Below are positions 7,906-16,152 of a stretch of DNA of 64,000 bases, piece after piece (the stretch's first letter is position 1; each line of letters opens with the position of its first letter). The notes under the pieces were generated by a model that was given only the letters and a program-made list of their open reading frames with translations, searched no databases and had not been told where the DNA came from. The translations under genes and the position numbers were made by a program. The stretch covers positions 1-64,000 of the forward strand of contig CATQHI010000011.1 in assembly GCA_958295895.1 (NCBI GenBank). The letters run 5' to 3'. The DNA is from Saprospiraceae bacterium (GTDB taxonomy: Bacteria > Bacteroidota > Bacteroidia > Chitinophagales > Saprospiraceae).

Positions 7906-8847
7906 ATGAAACAACTACGCTACGACAACTACGGCGGCATCGAGCAGATGTACCTGGCCGAGGTCGCCACACCCGAGCCCACCGGGCAGCAAATCTTGGT
8001 GGAGGTAAAGGCCGCCGGCATCAACCCCGTAGACTGGAAGATTCGCAACGCTCACCTGAAAATGGCCGACGGGCACCAGTGGCCCCGCCTGATGGGCTGC
8101 GAGTTTGCCGGGGTGGTCGCGGCGGCAGGACCGGAAGTGACTGATGTACGTATCGGCTCCGAGGTCTTCGGCTGGGTCAACTTCAAAAAGCTCGGAGCGA
8201 TGGCCGACTACATTCTGGTCAACAGTAGCGAAGTGCACGAAAAGCCGGCCTCCCTGGATATGCAGGAGGCTGCGGCCCTGCCCATGGTGGGGGCCACCGC
8301 CTACACCGCGATGCGCGAGGAGATCGACGCGCGCGGCAAACGCATCCTGATCAACGGCGGCAGCGGCGGACTCGGCCACCTGGCCATCCAGATCGCCCGC
8401 ATGGACAACGCGGAGGTCACCGCCACCGGCTCCGGACACCACCAGACCTTCATGCAGGATATGGGCGCGAGTCACACGGTCAATTACGAAGAGACGGACA
8501 TTGCCCAATCCGGTGAGACCTTCGATGCGATCCTGGATGCAGCCGATACGCTGTCCTGGTCACAGGCTAAGACGCTACTGAGCGAGCACGGCACCTTTCT
8601 GGATATTCAGCCGGGGGTGCGGAGCTTTGTCAGTAGCTTCGTCAATAACCTGGTCAGCGATAAGAAGCACGACCTACTAATGGTGAGTGTGAACCACACG
8701 ATGCTGCACCGGCTCTACGACCTGGTCGAAAACCACGGGCTGAAGGTGCACGTGGGCCGGGAGTATGCGCTGATGGACTATAAGCGGGCGTATACGGAGG
8801 TGGAGGCGGGTGAAGCACCGGCGGGGAAGGTGGTGCTGGTGCCTTAG
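7906..8847 (+). CDS. quinone-oxidoreductase-like MDR family NADP-dependent reductase
   Basis: Medium-chain dehydrogenase/reductase of about 313 residues. The N-terminal GroES-like domain has GINPVDWKIRNAH and MGCEFAGVV. The Rossmann domain has INGGSGGLGHLAIQIAR. The catalytic-zinc Cys/His set of alcohol dehydrogenases is not seen, so a zinc-free quinone/enone reductase is likely. An in-frame start at 7873 would add 11 residues before the family's usual beginning (MKQLRYDNYG), so the ATG at 7906 is preferred. It is convergent with the PDH gene, with a hairpin-rich spacer between. The substrate is unknown. Confidence 0.85.
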   Translation: MKQLRYDNYGGIEQMYLAEVATPEPTGQQILVEVKAAGINPVDWKIRNAHLKMADGHQWPRLMGCEFAGVVAAAGPEVTDVRIGSEVFGWVNFKKLGAMADYILVNSSEVHEKPASLDMQEAAALPMVGATAYTAMREEIDARGKRILINGGSGGLGHLAIQIARMDNAEVTATGSGHHQTFMQDMGASHTVNYEETDIAQSGETFDAILDAADTLSWSQAKTLLSEHGTFLDIQPGVRSFVSSFVNNLVSDKKHDLLMVSVNHTMLHRLYDLVENHGLKVHVGREYALMDYKRAYTEVEAGEAPAGKVVLVP

Positions 8848-8882
8848 TGGTTCGTGGCTGGCTCGTGGCTTCTAGCCGCGGT

Positions 8883-8930
8883 GGTAGCATCGTCACGCTG
8901 CTACCTTGCTACCCCGGCAAGGATGCCGGG
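8883..8930. terminator. two tandem hairpins between convergent genes, possible bidirectional terminator
   Basis: GGTAGCA (8883-8889) pairs perfectly with TGCTACC (8899-8905) over a 9-base loop. CCCGGCA (8913-8919) pairs with TGCCGGG (8924-8930) over a 4-base loop. Both lie in the 102-bp spacer between stops at 8847 (plus) and 8950 (minus). No long U-run follows either stem, so intrinsic termination is plausible but unproven. Confidence 0.42.
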
Positions 8931-8949
8931 AGCCACTCGCGGGGAGCCA

Positions 8950-9930
8950 CTACACGTAGCTGACCTGCTTGACGGCGCGGACGATCTTCTCGGCGTTGGG
9001 GAGGAATTCCTCGACGAAGGGGGCGGCGTAGCCCAGGTTGACGTCGGCAGCGTTAACGCGGATCACGGGAGCATCCAGGTAGTCGAAGGCCGACTTCTGG
9101 ATCTCGTAGGCGACCTCGGCGCTGATACCGGCGAAGGGCCAGCTCTCGTCGATCACCACGCAGCGATTGGTCTTTTTGACGGACTCGATGACGGTCCTGC
9201 GGTCGAGGGGGCGGATGGTGCGCAGATCGATGACCTCGGCCGAAATACCTTCCTTCTCGAGCAGCTCGGCGGCCTCCATGGTGGGAAGCATCATCTTGTT
9301 GTAGCTCACCAGGGTGACATCGGTGCCCGCGCGGCGCACAGCGGCCTTGCCGATCTCCACCAGGTATTCCCCCTCGGGCACCTCGCCCTCGTAGCCGTAC
9401 AGGAGTTCGGACTCCATGAAGCAGACGGGGTCCGGATCACGGATGGCGCTCTTCAGCAGACCCTTGGCGTCGGCGGGGTCGGTACAGGAGACGACCTTCA
9501 GACCGGGCGTATTGGCCATCCAGCTCTCAAAGCTCTGACTGTGCTGCTGGGCGAGCTGACCGGCGGAGCCCGAGGGGCCGCGGAAGACGATTGGACAAGA
9601 ATACTGTCCGGCCGACTGGCTCAGTGTTTTGGCCGCATTGTTGACGATCTGATCGAAGGCCAGGACGGCAAAGTTCCAGGTCATGAACTCCACGATGGGC
9701 TTGAGGCCGTTCATGGCCGCCCCCACTCCGATACCGGCAAAGCCGAGCTCGGCGATGGGCGTATCGATCACGCGCTCCGGGCCGAACTCATCGAGCATCC
9801 CCTTACTGACCTTGTAGGCACCATTGTACTGAGCGACCTCCTCGCCGAGGAGGAAGACGGTATCGTCGCGGCGCATTTCTTCGGTCATCGCTTCGCGCAG
9901 GGCGTCTCGGAGGGCAATTTTTCGGGCCAT
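8950..9930 (-). CDS. pdhB: pyruvate dehydrogenase E1 component, beta subunit
   Basis: Thiamine-diphosphate enzyme subunit of 326 residues, full length. With the alpha subunit it decarboxylates pyruvate and passes acetyl to lipoyl-E2. Family landmarks: LGEEVAQYNGAYKVSKGML, the ThDP-binding region with IDTPIAELGFAGIGVGAAM, FRGPSGSAGQLAQQHSQSFE and DLRTIRPLD near the C-terminus. The alpha subunit and E2 are not adjacent, which is common in Bacteroidota. A strong promoter match lies 22-53 bp upstream. Confidence 0.95.
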   Translation of the reverse strand: MARKIALRDALREAMTEEMRRDDTVFLLGEEVAQYNGAYKVSKGMLDEFGPERVIDTPIAELGFAGIGVGAAMNGLKPIVEFMTWNFAVLAFDQIVNNAAKTLSQSAGQYSCPIVFRGPSGSAGQLAQQHSQSFESWMANTPGLKVVSCTDPADAKGLLKSAIRDPDPVCFMESELLYGYEGEVPEGEYLVEIGKAAVRRAGTDVTLVSYNKMMLPTMEAAELLEKEGISAEVIDLRTIRPLDRRTVIESVKKTNRCVVIDESWPFAGISAEVAYEIQKSAFDYLDAPVIRVNAADVNLGYAAPFVEEFLPNAEKIVRAVKQVSYV

Positions 9931-9951
9931 AGGGGGTTGTAATTAGGCGGG

Positions 9952-9983
9952 CAAAAGTACGCAGCGGTCGGCAAAGCGGCCAA
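9952..9983 (-). promoter_or_regulatory. sigma-A-type promoter of pdhB
   Basis: On the minus strand TTG (9983-9981), a 21-base spacer and TACTTTTG (9959-9952) match the Bacteroidota TTG/TAnnTTTG consensus exactly at the -7 box. The predicted transcript start lies roughly 15 bases before the ATG at 9930. This is the best promoter match in the first half of the window. Confidence 0.65.
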
Positions 9984-10038
9984 CCATCACCCCCCTGTAA
10001 CCCTTTACCCCACGTACCGTTCACTTGCGCCCTGCCCC

Positions 10039-10176
10039 ATGAAAAAGTCTTACCGCCTCCTGCCCTACCTGGCCGCCACCGGAATGTTACTCCTCTCCTC
10101 CTGCAACCGGGGCTTCGGCTGCCCCACCAACCTTTCCGTTCGGGAGCTTGTTGGCAGTCTACTTTGGTGGCTCTAG
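10039..10176 (+). CDS. small lipoprotein, 45 residues
   Basis: MKKSYRLLPYLAATGMLLLSSC is a textbook lipoprotein signal with lipobox LSSC. It leaves a mature peptide of about 24 residues beginning CNRGFGCPTNLSV. Tiny lipoproteins with a similar CNRG-GCP start occur in other Bacteroidota as far as I recall, but no function is known. The stop is followed at once by a GC-rich repeat copy (10177-10196), and the bacilliredoxin-like gene starts 35 bases after the stop, so co-transcription is possible. Confidence 0.66.
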   Translation: MKKSYRLLPYLAATGMLLLSSCNRGFGCPTNLSVRELVGSLLWWL

Positions 10177-10196
10177 CGCACCTGCGGCCCCGCCCC
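10177..10196 (-). repeat. copy of GC-rich intergenic repeat
   Basis: Read on the minus strand this is GGGGCGGGGCCGCAGGTGCG, nearly identical to 349-367 and 27814-27832. It begins on the first base after the small-lipoprotein stop codon. Confidence 0.5.
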
Positions 10197-10211
10197 CTGA
10201 CCCCCTACCCT

Positions 10212-10544
10212 ATGAACTGGACGAATATCACTAGCGTACACGATATCGAAGCCCTGATCGAGCGCAGCCACACCCGGCCCTGCCTGATCCTAAAGCACAG
10301 CACCACCTGCCCCATCAGTAGTCTGGCCAAAAACCGGCTGGAAAAGCAGTGGGACCTGTCCGCCGAGGAGCTCGAACCCTACTACCTCGACCTGCTGCGC
10401 CACCGCGACATCAGCAACTACATCGCTAGTGAATTCGGTGTGCGCCACGAGTCGCCACAGATTTTGGTAATCAAGAACGGTAAGAGCATCTACGATGCCA
10501 GCCACCTCGACATCCGCGTCGACGAGCTGCGGCAAACGGCCTAG
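10212..10544 (+). CDS. ytxJ: bacillithiol system redox-active protein YtxJ
   Basis: Monothiol bacilliredoxin-like protein of 110 residues with a thioredoxin-like fold. The active-site segment reads HSTTCPISSLA, with one Cys in the TCPIS motif typical of YtxJ. The C-terminal half (FGVRHESPQILVIKNGK) carries the cis-Pro loop. In bacillithiol-using bacteria these proteins are thought to reverse S-bacillithiolation. An earlier in-frame start (10164) overlaps the lipoprotein gene and adds non-family residues, so the ATG at 10212 is used. The following mnmD GTG start directly abuts the stop codon, implying translational coupling. Confidence 0.85.
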   Translation: MNWTNITSVHDIEALIERSHTRPCLILKHSTTCPISSLAKNRLEKQWDLSAEELEPYYLDLLRHRDISNYIASEFGVRHESPQILVIKNGKSIYDASHLDIRVDELRQTA

Positions 10545-11204
10545 GTGGAGCCCCGCCTTTTTCTGACCGACGATGGGAGTCATAGTCTGCGGGATACCAA
10601 CTTTGGGGTCAGTTACCATAGTTCCCACGGCGCGGTGCAGGAGAGCCGGCACGTCTTTATCGAAGCGGGACTACGTGATTTACTAGTTTCGGAGACGTCC
10701 ATTCGTATTGTAGAACTGGGCTTTGGTACCGGGCTTAATGCCCTCCTAGTCAGACAGCTAGCCGATCTGAACTCAACCATCCAATTTTACTACACGACCT
10801 ACGAACAGTACCCCGTAGATCCGCGGCAGGCCCGGCAGTTTAACTATCCGGAGGTACTTGCTTGCGCCCCGACCTGGCTCTACGAACTGCACGACTCGGA
10901 TTGGGGCACCGCTCACCAACTGTGCCCAAACTTTACCTTTCAGAAACACCGGCAGGACTTTCTAGCGGGGCCGCAGGATGCAACGGAGGTCGTGTTTTAC
11001 GACGCCTTTGCCCCCGAGCAGCAACCGGAGCTGTGGACGGTAGCGGCAATGGGGCACTGCTACCGCCTGCTAGCCCCGGGCGGAAGGCTAGTCACCTATT
11101 GTGCCAAGGGGCAGTTCAAACGCAACCTGCGGGCGGCCGGCTTTCGGGTGGAGCGCCTACCGGGCCCGATCGGTAAACGCGAGATGACCCGCGCGCTGGT
11201 CTGA
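10545..11204 (+). CDS. mnmD: tRNA (mnm5s2U34) methyltransferase MnmD
   Basis: SAM-dependent methyltransferase of the MnmC N-terminal (DUF752) family, stand-alone form, which completes the mnm5 side chain on wobble uridine 34 of certain tRNAs. Motif I is ELGFGTGLNAL; the catalytic-region signature is YDAFAPEQQPELW; GGRLVTYCAKGQFKRNL and the closing GPIGKREMTRA are typical. There is no FAD-dependent MnmC2 domain. It starts with GTG immediately after the ytxJ stop. The last 48 bases are antisense to the AP2-domain gene's 3' end. Confidence 0.92.
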   Translation: MEPRLFLTDDGSHSLRDTNFGVSYHSSHGAVQESRHVFIEAGLRDLLVSETSIRIVELGFGTGLNALLVRQLADLNSTIQFYYTTYEQYPVDPRQARQFNYPEVLACAPTWLYELHDSDWGTAHQLCPNFTFQKHRQDFLAGPQDATEVVFYDAFAPEQQPELWTVAAMGHCYRLLAPGGRLVTYCAKGQFKRNLRAAGFRVERLPGPIGKREMTRALV

Positions 11205-11747
11205 GGGGGCTGCCGGGGTGACCTTGTTGATCTTTCCCTGCTTGCCGTAGAGCTCGCGCGATTTCTTGTTGTAAGCCAGGGCGGCTTCTTCCGCGGTGGC
11301 GAACATGCCGATGTGGACGCTGCGGCGGTTGACGCTGATCACGGCGCGGTAGCGGTTATTTTCCTGGTACACGCCGGTGTAGCCGAGCTTACTGGAGCTG
11401 CGGCGCTGCCGGCTGGCGGCTGACCGGCTGCGGTACTCGAGGTTAGCTAGGCGGCAGTCGAGTTTGTCGCCGTTGAGACTACCAACTAGGTTGCGCTCGC
11501 GGCTGCGGGTATCGGTGAGGTAGCGTTCGGCGATGAGCTTATGCAGGTAGATGGTGATGGTGCGGTAGCCCCCTCCGCCGTCGCACTTCTGGGTTTTTTG
11601 GAACACGACGCAGCCGGAGGAGTGGAGGCGGAGATTATCCAGAACGCCAAGTTTAATCAGGCGGGGATCCTGGCGAAGGGTGTCGTAGACGTCTTGGTCC
11701 AGTAGGGCTTCCTGGGAAGAGTTTTTGAGGAGAATGCGCTGTGTCAT
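11157..11747 (-). CDS. HNH-like plus AP2-domain DNA-binding protein
   Basis: 196-residue protein in two parts. The N-terminal half (about 50-105) resembles HNH homing-endonuclease-type modules (YLHKLIAERYL, LVGSLNGDKLDCRLANLEY). About residues 115-170 form an AP2/ERF-like DNA-binding domain (LGYTGVYQENNRYRAVISV, HIGMFATAEEAALAYNKKS). Such proteins are often solitary or linked to homing elements. Here no host intron or repeat is visible, and the HNH catalytic His pair is not clear, so it may be a plain DNA binder. Its 3' end runs 48 bases antisense into mnmD. The tail after residue about 172 is low in conservation and may reflect read-through. Confidence 0.74.
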   Translation of the reverse strand: MTQRILLKNSSQEALLDQDVYDTLRQDPRLIKLGVLDNLRLHSSGCVVFQKTQKCDGGGGYRTITIYLHKLIAERYLTDTRSRERNLVGSLNGDKLDCRLANLEYRSRSAASRQRRSSSKLGYTGVYQENNRYRAVISVNRRSVHIGMFATAEEAALAYNKKSRELYGKQGKINKVTPAAPSDQRAGHLAFTDRAR

Positions 11748-11926
11748 AGGGTTTGGGTATTAGTGGGTATACTTGATCGACAGAACTAGACCCCCGCCTC
11801 CGGAATGTCTTTGTTATTCACACTATTCCAAATTTAGGGAAAATGTTGCGGGAATCTATGCGAATTTCTCTAATATCAGACACCTTCATTAGCACTACCC
11901 TATTCTTATGCTAAATCATAAACGCT

Positions 11927-12985
11927 GTGAAAAATATTGACCTCCTTTCCCGCACGGCCCAGTTGGCCCATTTGGCGGACTCCCGCGTCGGCGACAACCC
12001 CCGGGTGGGTGCCGTACTCCTCCACGACGGACGCATCATCGGCGAGGGGTACCACCAGCAGGCCGGCGAGGCGCATGCGGAGGTGAACTGCCTGGCCTCG
12101 GTGCGGGAGGCGGACCGGCACCTGATCCCGGAGTCTACCCTCTACGTGAGTCTGGAGCCCTGCTGCATCAAGGGGCGCACGCCGGCCTGTACCGGACTGA
12201 TCCTGAAGGAGCACATCCGCAAGGTGGTCTTCGCGCAGCGGGATACGACGGATGAGGTGTCGGGGCGGGGCGCGGGTATCCTGCGGGAGGCCGGCGTACG
12301 GGTGAAAGAATATCCGGACTTTGGCCCGACGGAGCAGACGAACCGGGGCCGGGCGGTTTTTACCACCCAGCGACGCCCCTTCGTACTGCTGAAGTACGCA
12401 CAGTCGAGCGACGGCTTCCTACGCCCCAAGGACCGTAGCCGCAGCTACTGGATCACTAACCCCATCAGCCGCCGCCTGACCCACCGCTGGCGCACCGAGA
12501 CCAATGCCATTTTAGTGGGGGCGGGCACCGTGATCGACGACGATCCCTCCCTGACCGCGCGGCTGTTTCCGGGTCCTAGCCCCCGTCCGGTGGTGATTGA
12601 TCTGCGTGGCCGGCTCACGGGTAAGGAGCGCATCTTTCAGTCCGGCGGACAGCGCCCCCTAGTGTTCACCGGCCGCAAGGCGAATAAGCTGCGGGCCGAC
12701 ACCATAGACATCGGCGAGAAGGAGCTCGGCAAGAAAGCGCTTAGACGCATCATGAAAAAACTCTACGAGCTTAAAGTGGGTCACCTGACCGTGGAGGGCG
12801 GCGCTACCGTCCTGCGGGCCTTCATCGAGCAGGGGCTCTACGACGAGGCGCGGGTATTCACCGGGGTGGTCCGTTTCGGTAATGGACTGGCCGCTCCCCA
12901 GCTGCCGCTGGCCGCACAGCTAGTGCGTACGGAGCAGATCGGCACCGATACCCTACGCACGTACACCCTACCGACGGAGGACTAG
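11927..12985 (+). CDS. ribD: bifunctional riboflavin deaminase/reductase RibD
   Basis: Two-domain enzyme for steps two and three of riboflavin synthesis. The N-terminal deaminase has the zinc motifs HAEVNCL and PCCIKGRTPACTGLI. The C-terminal reductase has FVLLKYAQSSDGFL, TNAILVGAGTVIDDDPSLT and LTVEGGATVLRAFIE. The length of 352 residues is standard. The start codon is GTG, set by the family N-terminus. The promoter region is the AT-richer 179-bp gap shared with the divergent AP2 gene; no FMN riboswitch was recognised there. Its stop overlaps that of the convergent aminotransferase by 4 bases. Confidence 0.94.
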   Translation: MKNIDLLSRTAQLAHLADSRVGDNPRVGAVLLHDGRIIGEGYHQQAGEAHAEVNCLASVREADRHLIPESTLYVSLEPCCIKGRTPACTGLILKEHIRKVVFAQRDTTDEVSGRGAGILREAGVRVKEYPDFGPTEQTNRGRAVFTTQRRPFVLLKYAQSSDGFLRPKDRSRSYWITNPISRRLTHRWRTETNAILVGAGTVIDDDPSLTARLFPGPSPRPVVIDLRGRLTGKERIFQSGGQRPLVFTGRKANKLRADTIDIGEKELGKKALRRIMKKLYELKVGHLTVEGGATVLRAFIEQGLYDEARVFTGVVRFGNGLAAPQLPLAAQLVRTEQIGTDTLRTYTLPTED

Positions 12986-14259
12986 ATTTCCGCCAGGGCC
13001 CGAGAGCGAACGGCCTCGGCGATGATGCCACAGGCCTCCAGTAGCTCGGCCTCGGAGATGACCAGCGGCGGAGCGAAGCGGATGATGTTACCGTGGGTGG
13101 GTTTGGCGAGCAGGCCACGATCGGCCAGGGCCAGACAGAGGTTCCAGGCGGTGTCGCTGTCTTCGGAGTCATTGATGACCAGGGCGTTGAGCAGTCCCTT
13201 TCCGCGTACCAGCACCAGGGTTTCTGGGTACTGCTCGACGAGCTGCTGCATGCGCTGGCGGAAGAGATGGCCGAGGCGGCGGGCGTTCTGCGTCAATTTC
13301 TCATCGATCACGACCTGTAGGGCTTCGCGGGCCACCGCACAGGCTACGGGATTACCGCCGAAGGTGCTGCCGTGCTGTCCGGGGCGGATGACGTGCATCA
13401 CCGCGTCGTCGGCCAGCACCGCCGATACCGGGTAGGTGCCGCCGCTGAGCGCCTTACCGAGAATGAGGATGTCGGGCCGGGTGTAGGTAGTCTGGCGCTC
13501 GCAGTGTCCCGCACAGCTACAGTCGCCGCAGATACGCAGCAGGGCGCCGGTCCGGCCGATGCCGGTCTGAATCTCATCGGCGATGAAGAGTACACTGTGC
13601 TCCCGGCAGGCGGCGGCTACGGCGGGGAGGTAGTCGTCGTCCGGCACGAACACCCCGGCCTCGCCCTGGATGGGCTCGACGAGAACGCCGGCGATGGTGG
13701 CCGGGTCATTAGCCAGGGCCTGGCGCAGGGCAGCGGCGTCGCCGTAGGGGATGCTCTCGAAGCCGGGGGTGTAGGGACCGAAGTTGCCCCGAGCATTGGG
13801 GTCGGAACTGAAGCTGATGATGGTGGTGGTGCGGCCGTGGAAATTTTGTCCGCAGACGATGATGCGCGCCCGGTCGGTGGGGATACCCTTGACCTCGTAG
13901 CCCCACTTGCGGCACAGCTTGATGGCGGTCTCGACGGCCTCCGCACCGGTGTTCATGGGCAGCACCTTATCGAAGGCGAAGTAGTCGGTGAGGTACTGCT
14001 CGTAGGGTCCGAGCTGATCGTTGTGAAAGGCGCGGCTGGTCAGGGCGAGCTTGGCGGCCTGCTGCTGTAGGGCAGTCACGATACGCGGGTGGCAGTGCCC
14101 CTGGTTGACGGCGGAGTAGGCGCTGAGGAAATCGAAGTACTGCTTGCCGGCTACGTCGTATACGTAGACGCCGCGCCCCTCGGCGAGTACGACGGGCAGG
14201 GGGTGGTAGTTGTGGGCACCGTGGCGGTCTTCGAGGGCGATGTAGTCTTGGGGGGTCAT
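12982..14259 (-). CDS. rocD: ornithine--oxo-acid transaminase
   Basis: PLP-dependent class III aminotransferase of about 425 residues that converts ornithine and 2-oxoglutarate to glutamate semialdehyde and glutamate. Landmarks: HNYHPLPVVLAEGRGVYVYD at the N-terminus, LPMNTGAEAVETAIKL, the cofactor-binding Asp in FIADEIQTGIGRTG, and the Schiff-base Lys in ILGKALSGGTYPVSA. A small Cys-rich insert (CGDCSCAGHCERQ) precedes the Lys motif. An in-frame start at 14394 would run through the divergent promoter region, so the ATG at 14259 is used, with a perfect -7 box ending 5 bases upstream. Confidence 0.93.
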   Translation of the reverse strand: MTPQDYIALEDRHGAHNYHPLPVVLAEGRGVYVYDVAGKQYFDFLSAYSAVNQGHCHPRIVTALQQQAAKLALTSRAFHNDQLGPYEQYLTDYFAFDKVLPMNTGAEAVETAIKLCRKWGYEVKGIPTDRARIIVCGQNFHGRTTTIISFSSDPNARGNFGPYTPGFESIPYGDAAALRQALANDPATIAGVLVEPIQGEAGVFVPDDDYLPAVAAACREHSVLFIADEIQTGIGRTGALLRICGDCSCAGHCERQTTYTRPDILILGKALSGGTYPVSAVLADDAVMHVIRPGQHGSTFGGNPVACAVAREALQVVIDEKLTQNARRLGHLFRQRMQQLVEQYPETLVLVRGKGLLNALVINDSEDSDTAWNLCLALADRGLLAKPTHGNIIRFAPPLVISEAELLEACGIIAEAVRSRALAEI

Positions 14260-14264
14260 GGGGG

Positions 14265-14318
14265 CAAAGGTAGGAGGTTTACCAGCCACCGGCGCTGGTG
14301 CCGCACACCGTATCTTCA
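14265..14318. promoter_or_regulatory. divergent promoter pair for rocD and the membrane hydrolase
   Basis: Minus strand: TACCTTTG (14272-14265) matches TAnnTTTG perfectly and is followed by CCCCC and the rocD ATG at 14259. Plus strand: TATCTTCA (14311-14318) is followed 5 bases later by the hydrolase ATG at 14324. Both spacings predict transcripts that begin at or very near the start codon. No clear -33 TTG is visible for either. Confidence 0.5.
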
Positions 14319-14323
14319 CCCCC

Positions 14324-15202
14324 ATGTACTGGCTCCTACTCCTCCTTCCCGTACTACTGTTCCTGGCGCTGCAGAGCTGGTTGCCGGAGGCCATCGTACG
14401 TCCGCGGCGGCGGCGCGGTAACCTCGATCCCAGCGACTTAGGCTACCACTTCGAGGGGGGGCTGATGCGTACCGAGGAGGGGGTAGACCTGAGCTACTTC
14501 TACGTACCGGCTACGGTGCCGGCCCGCGGCAACCTGCTGATCCTGCACGGCAAGGATAGCGCTAAGGAAGTTTATTTGGAGTACCTGCCGCAGCTAGTCC
14601 CCTACGGCTACAACGTCCTCCTTTACGACGCGCGGGCGCACGGGCGTAGTGGCGGACAGTTCACCAGCTTCGGCTACCACGAGTGGCGCGACGTGGTGCA
14701 GGCCACCGGAAAGCTCCGCTTTCTGGGCGGCAACCTGCCGACCGGCGTATTCGGACACAGTATGGGGGGTGCCGTTGCCCTGCAGGCGATGGCCCGTAGT
14801 ACCGAAATTGAGTTCGGCATCGTCGAGAGCGCCTTTGCCCACCTCGGACAGATCACCAACCTCTACGCCAGCCGGCGGCTGGGCCTTCCCCTGCCCGTGT
14901 GGCTCACCGATGCCCTGCTCGACCGCAGTGAGCGCCTGGCCCGTTACGCGCACCGCGAGGTACACCCCCTGCAGGCCGCCCGCTCGGTCACTCAACCTAC
15001 CCTGATCGTGCACGGGGAGCTCGACGCGAGTATCGACGTCGACAACGGCCGGCAGCTCTACGCGGCCCTTGGTAGCCGGACTAAGGAACTCTACATTATC
15101 CCCGGAGCCGGCCACGACAACATCACCGAGATTGGCGATGACGGCTACTGGTGGCGCCTGCGGGCCTTCCTTACCGCGGTGACCCATAGCCTGCACCGAT
15201 GA
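14324..15202 (+). CDS. membrane-anchored alpha/beta hydrolase
   Basis: Begins with a hydrophobic anchor (MYWLLLLLPVLLFLALQSWL) followed by an alpha/beta hydrolase domain. The nucleophile elbow is FGHSMGGAVA; the acid is in HGELDASIDV and the catalytic His in IPGAGHDN. It is therefore a serine hydrolase, lysophospholipase or esterase-like. The upstream in-frame start at 14258 overlaps the rocD start and adds no family sequence. Its stop overlaps the next ATG (ATGA), so it leads a same-strand run through the DUF2157, DUF4401 and GDYXXLXY genes. The substrate is unknown. Confidence 0.83.
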   Translation: MYWLLLLLPVLLFLALQSWLPEAIVRPRRRRGNLDPSDLGYHFEGGLMRTEEGVDLSYFYVPATVPARGNLLILHGKDSAKEVYLEYLPQLVPYGYNVLLYDARAHGRSGGQFTSFGYHEWRDVVQATGKLRFLGGNLPTGVFGHSMGGAVALQAMARSTEIEFGIVESAFAHLGQITNLYASRRLGLPLPVWLTDALLDRSERLARYAHREVHPLQAARSVTQPTLIVHGELDASIDVDNGRQLYAALGSRTKELYIIPGAGHDNITEIGDDGYWWRLRAFLTAVTHSLHR

Positions 15203-16152
15203 GGAGTAGTCTACCCCCCTCACGCGAGGAGATGGAACGCCTGGCGCGCCACAGCGACTGGCGACCGGCCGATATCCACCGCAGCCTCACCGAAACCGTC
15301 TACGCCGACCGCCATCTCTGGCTGCAATTCGCTCACTACTTGTTGCTGGGGGCGGGCGTGGCCTTTTTACTCAGTGGCGTAGTGTTCTTTTTCGCCTATA
15401 ACTGGGCCGCCCTACCCCGCCTGGCTAAACTCGGCACGGCCGGCGGGTTACTGGCCGTGACGGGACTGATCGCTATACTCGCTCCCCTTCGCGATGGCCT
15501 GCGGCGCGTACTACTCACCGCCACGGTGGTGCTCATCGGCGTGTTGCTGGCCGTGCTCGGGCAGGTGTACCAGACCGGGGCAAATAGCTTTCAACTGTTC
15601 CTGCTCTGGTCCGTATTCGCGCTGCCCTGGGTGGCCCTGATCGCTTATCCTCCGCTGTGGCTCATCCTCGTCGTACTACTCAACACCACGCTCATCCTCT
15701 ACACCCAGCAGGTAGGCGTAGCCTGGGAGGTGCTGGCTACGAGCATCGTGGTGTTTGTCTTCAACCTCATCGTGTGGGCGGTGGTGTACACCCTGCGCTC
15801 GCACGATACTGCCTTTAGCTGGCTCATCAAACTCATCGCGCTGTGGACCGCTACGGTGGCTACGGTCAATACCGCGACCGGTAGCCTCGGTGACGACCTC
15901 CTTTCCCTGGGCCTGGCGCTCCTGCTGGCCACGGGGCTCTACGCCTACTGGGTGCGGCTGGGGCTGGCCGAGCGCTCCGTTTTCTATTTGGCCGTGGTGG
16001 GTTGTAGTGTCATCTTCACCGTCCTCTTTCTTTTCCTGCGGGCCGTCGATGGAGCCTGGGGCCTATTTGTCCTCGGATTTGCCCTAGTGGGCAGTATCAG
16101 TTTGCTGGTCCGCTACCTACAATCCCTCAACCGCAGCTGGCGTGCAGACTGA
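15199..16152 (+). CDS. DUF2157 polytopic membrane protein
   Basis: A soluble N-terminal stretch of about 45 residues (REEMERLARHSDWRPADIHR) precedes about eight to ten transmembrane helices, with FFFAYNWAALPRLAKLG at the first helices as in DUF2157 proteins. Function is unknown. It is followed with overlap by DUF4401 and GDYXXLXY genes; this trio co-occurs widely in bacteria, suggesting one inner-membrane complex. That inference rests on gene order, not on a motif. Confidence 0.84.
   Translation: MRSSLPPSREEMERLARHSDWRPADIHRSLTETVYADRHLWLQFAHYLLLGAGVAFLLSGVVFFFAYNWAALPRLAKLGTAGGLLAVTGLIAILAPLRDGLRRVLLTATVVLIGVLLAVLGQVYQTGANSFQLFLLWSVFALPWVALIAYPPLWLILVVLLNTTLILYTQQVGVAWEVLATSIVVFVFNLIVWAVVYTLRSHDTAFSWLIKLIALWTATVATVNTATGSLGDDLLSLGLALLLATGLYAYWVRLGLAERSVFYLAVVGCSVIFTVLFLFLRAVDGAWGLFVLGFALVGSISLLVRYLQSLNRSWRAD

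Noticed and set aside
8854-9942. Long plus-strand open frame of 362 codons opposite the pdhB gene
   Set aside because: It is the antisense shadow of a clearly conserved PDH E1 beta gene in a GC-rich genome; the translation shows no family features.
11748-11926. Gap upstream of ribD considered for an FMN riboswitch
   Set aside because: The conserved aptamer blocks (AGGGGC and GATCCGGT-like) were not found; the region is just AT-rich promoter sequence.
13372-14070. Plus-strand open frame of 232 codons within rocD
   Set aside because: Antisense to the conserved aminotransferase; low-complexity Gly/Val/Asp translation typical of shadow frames.
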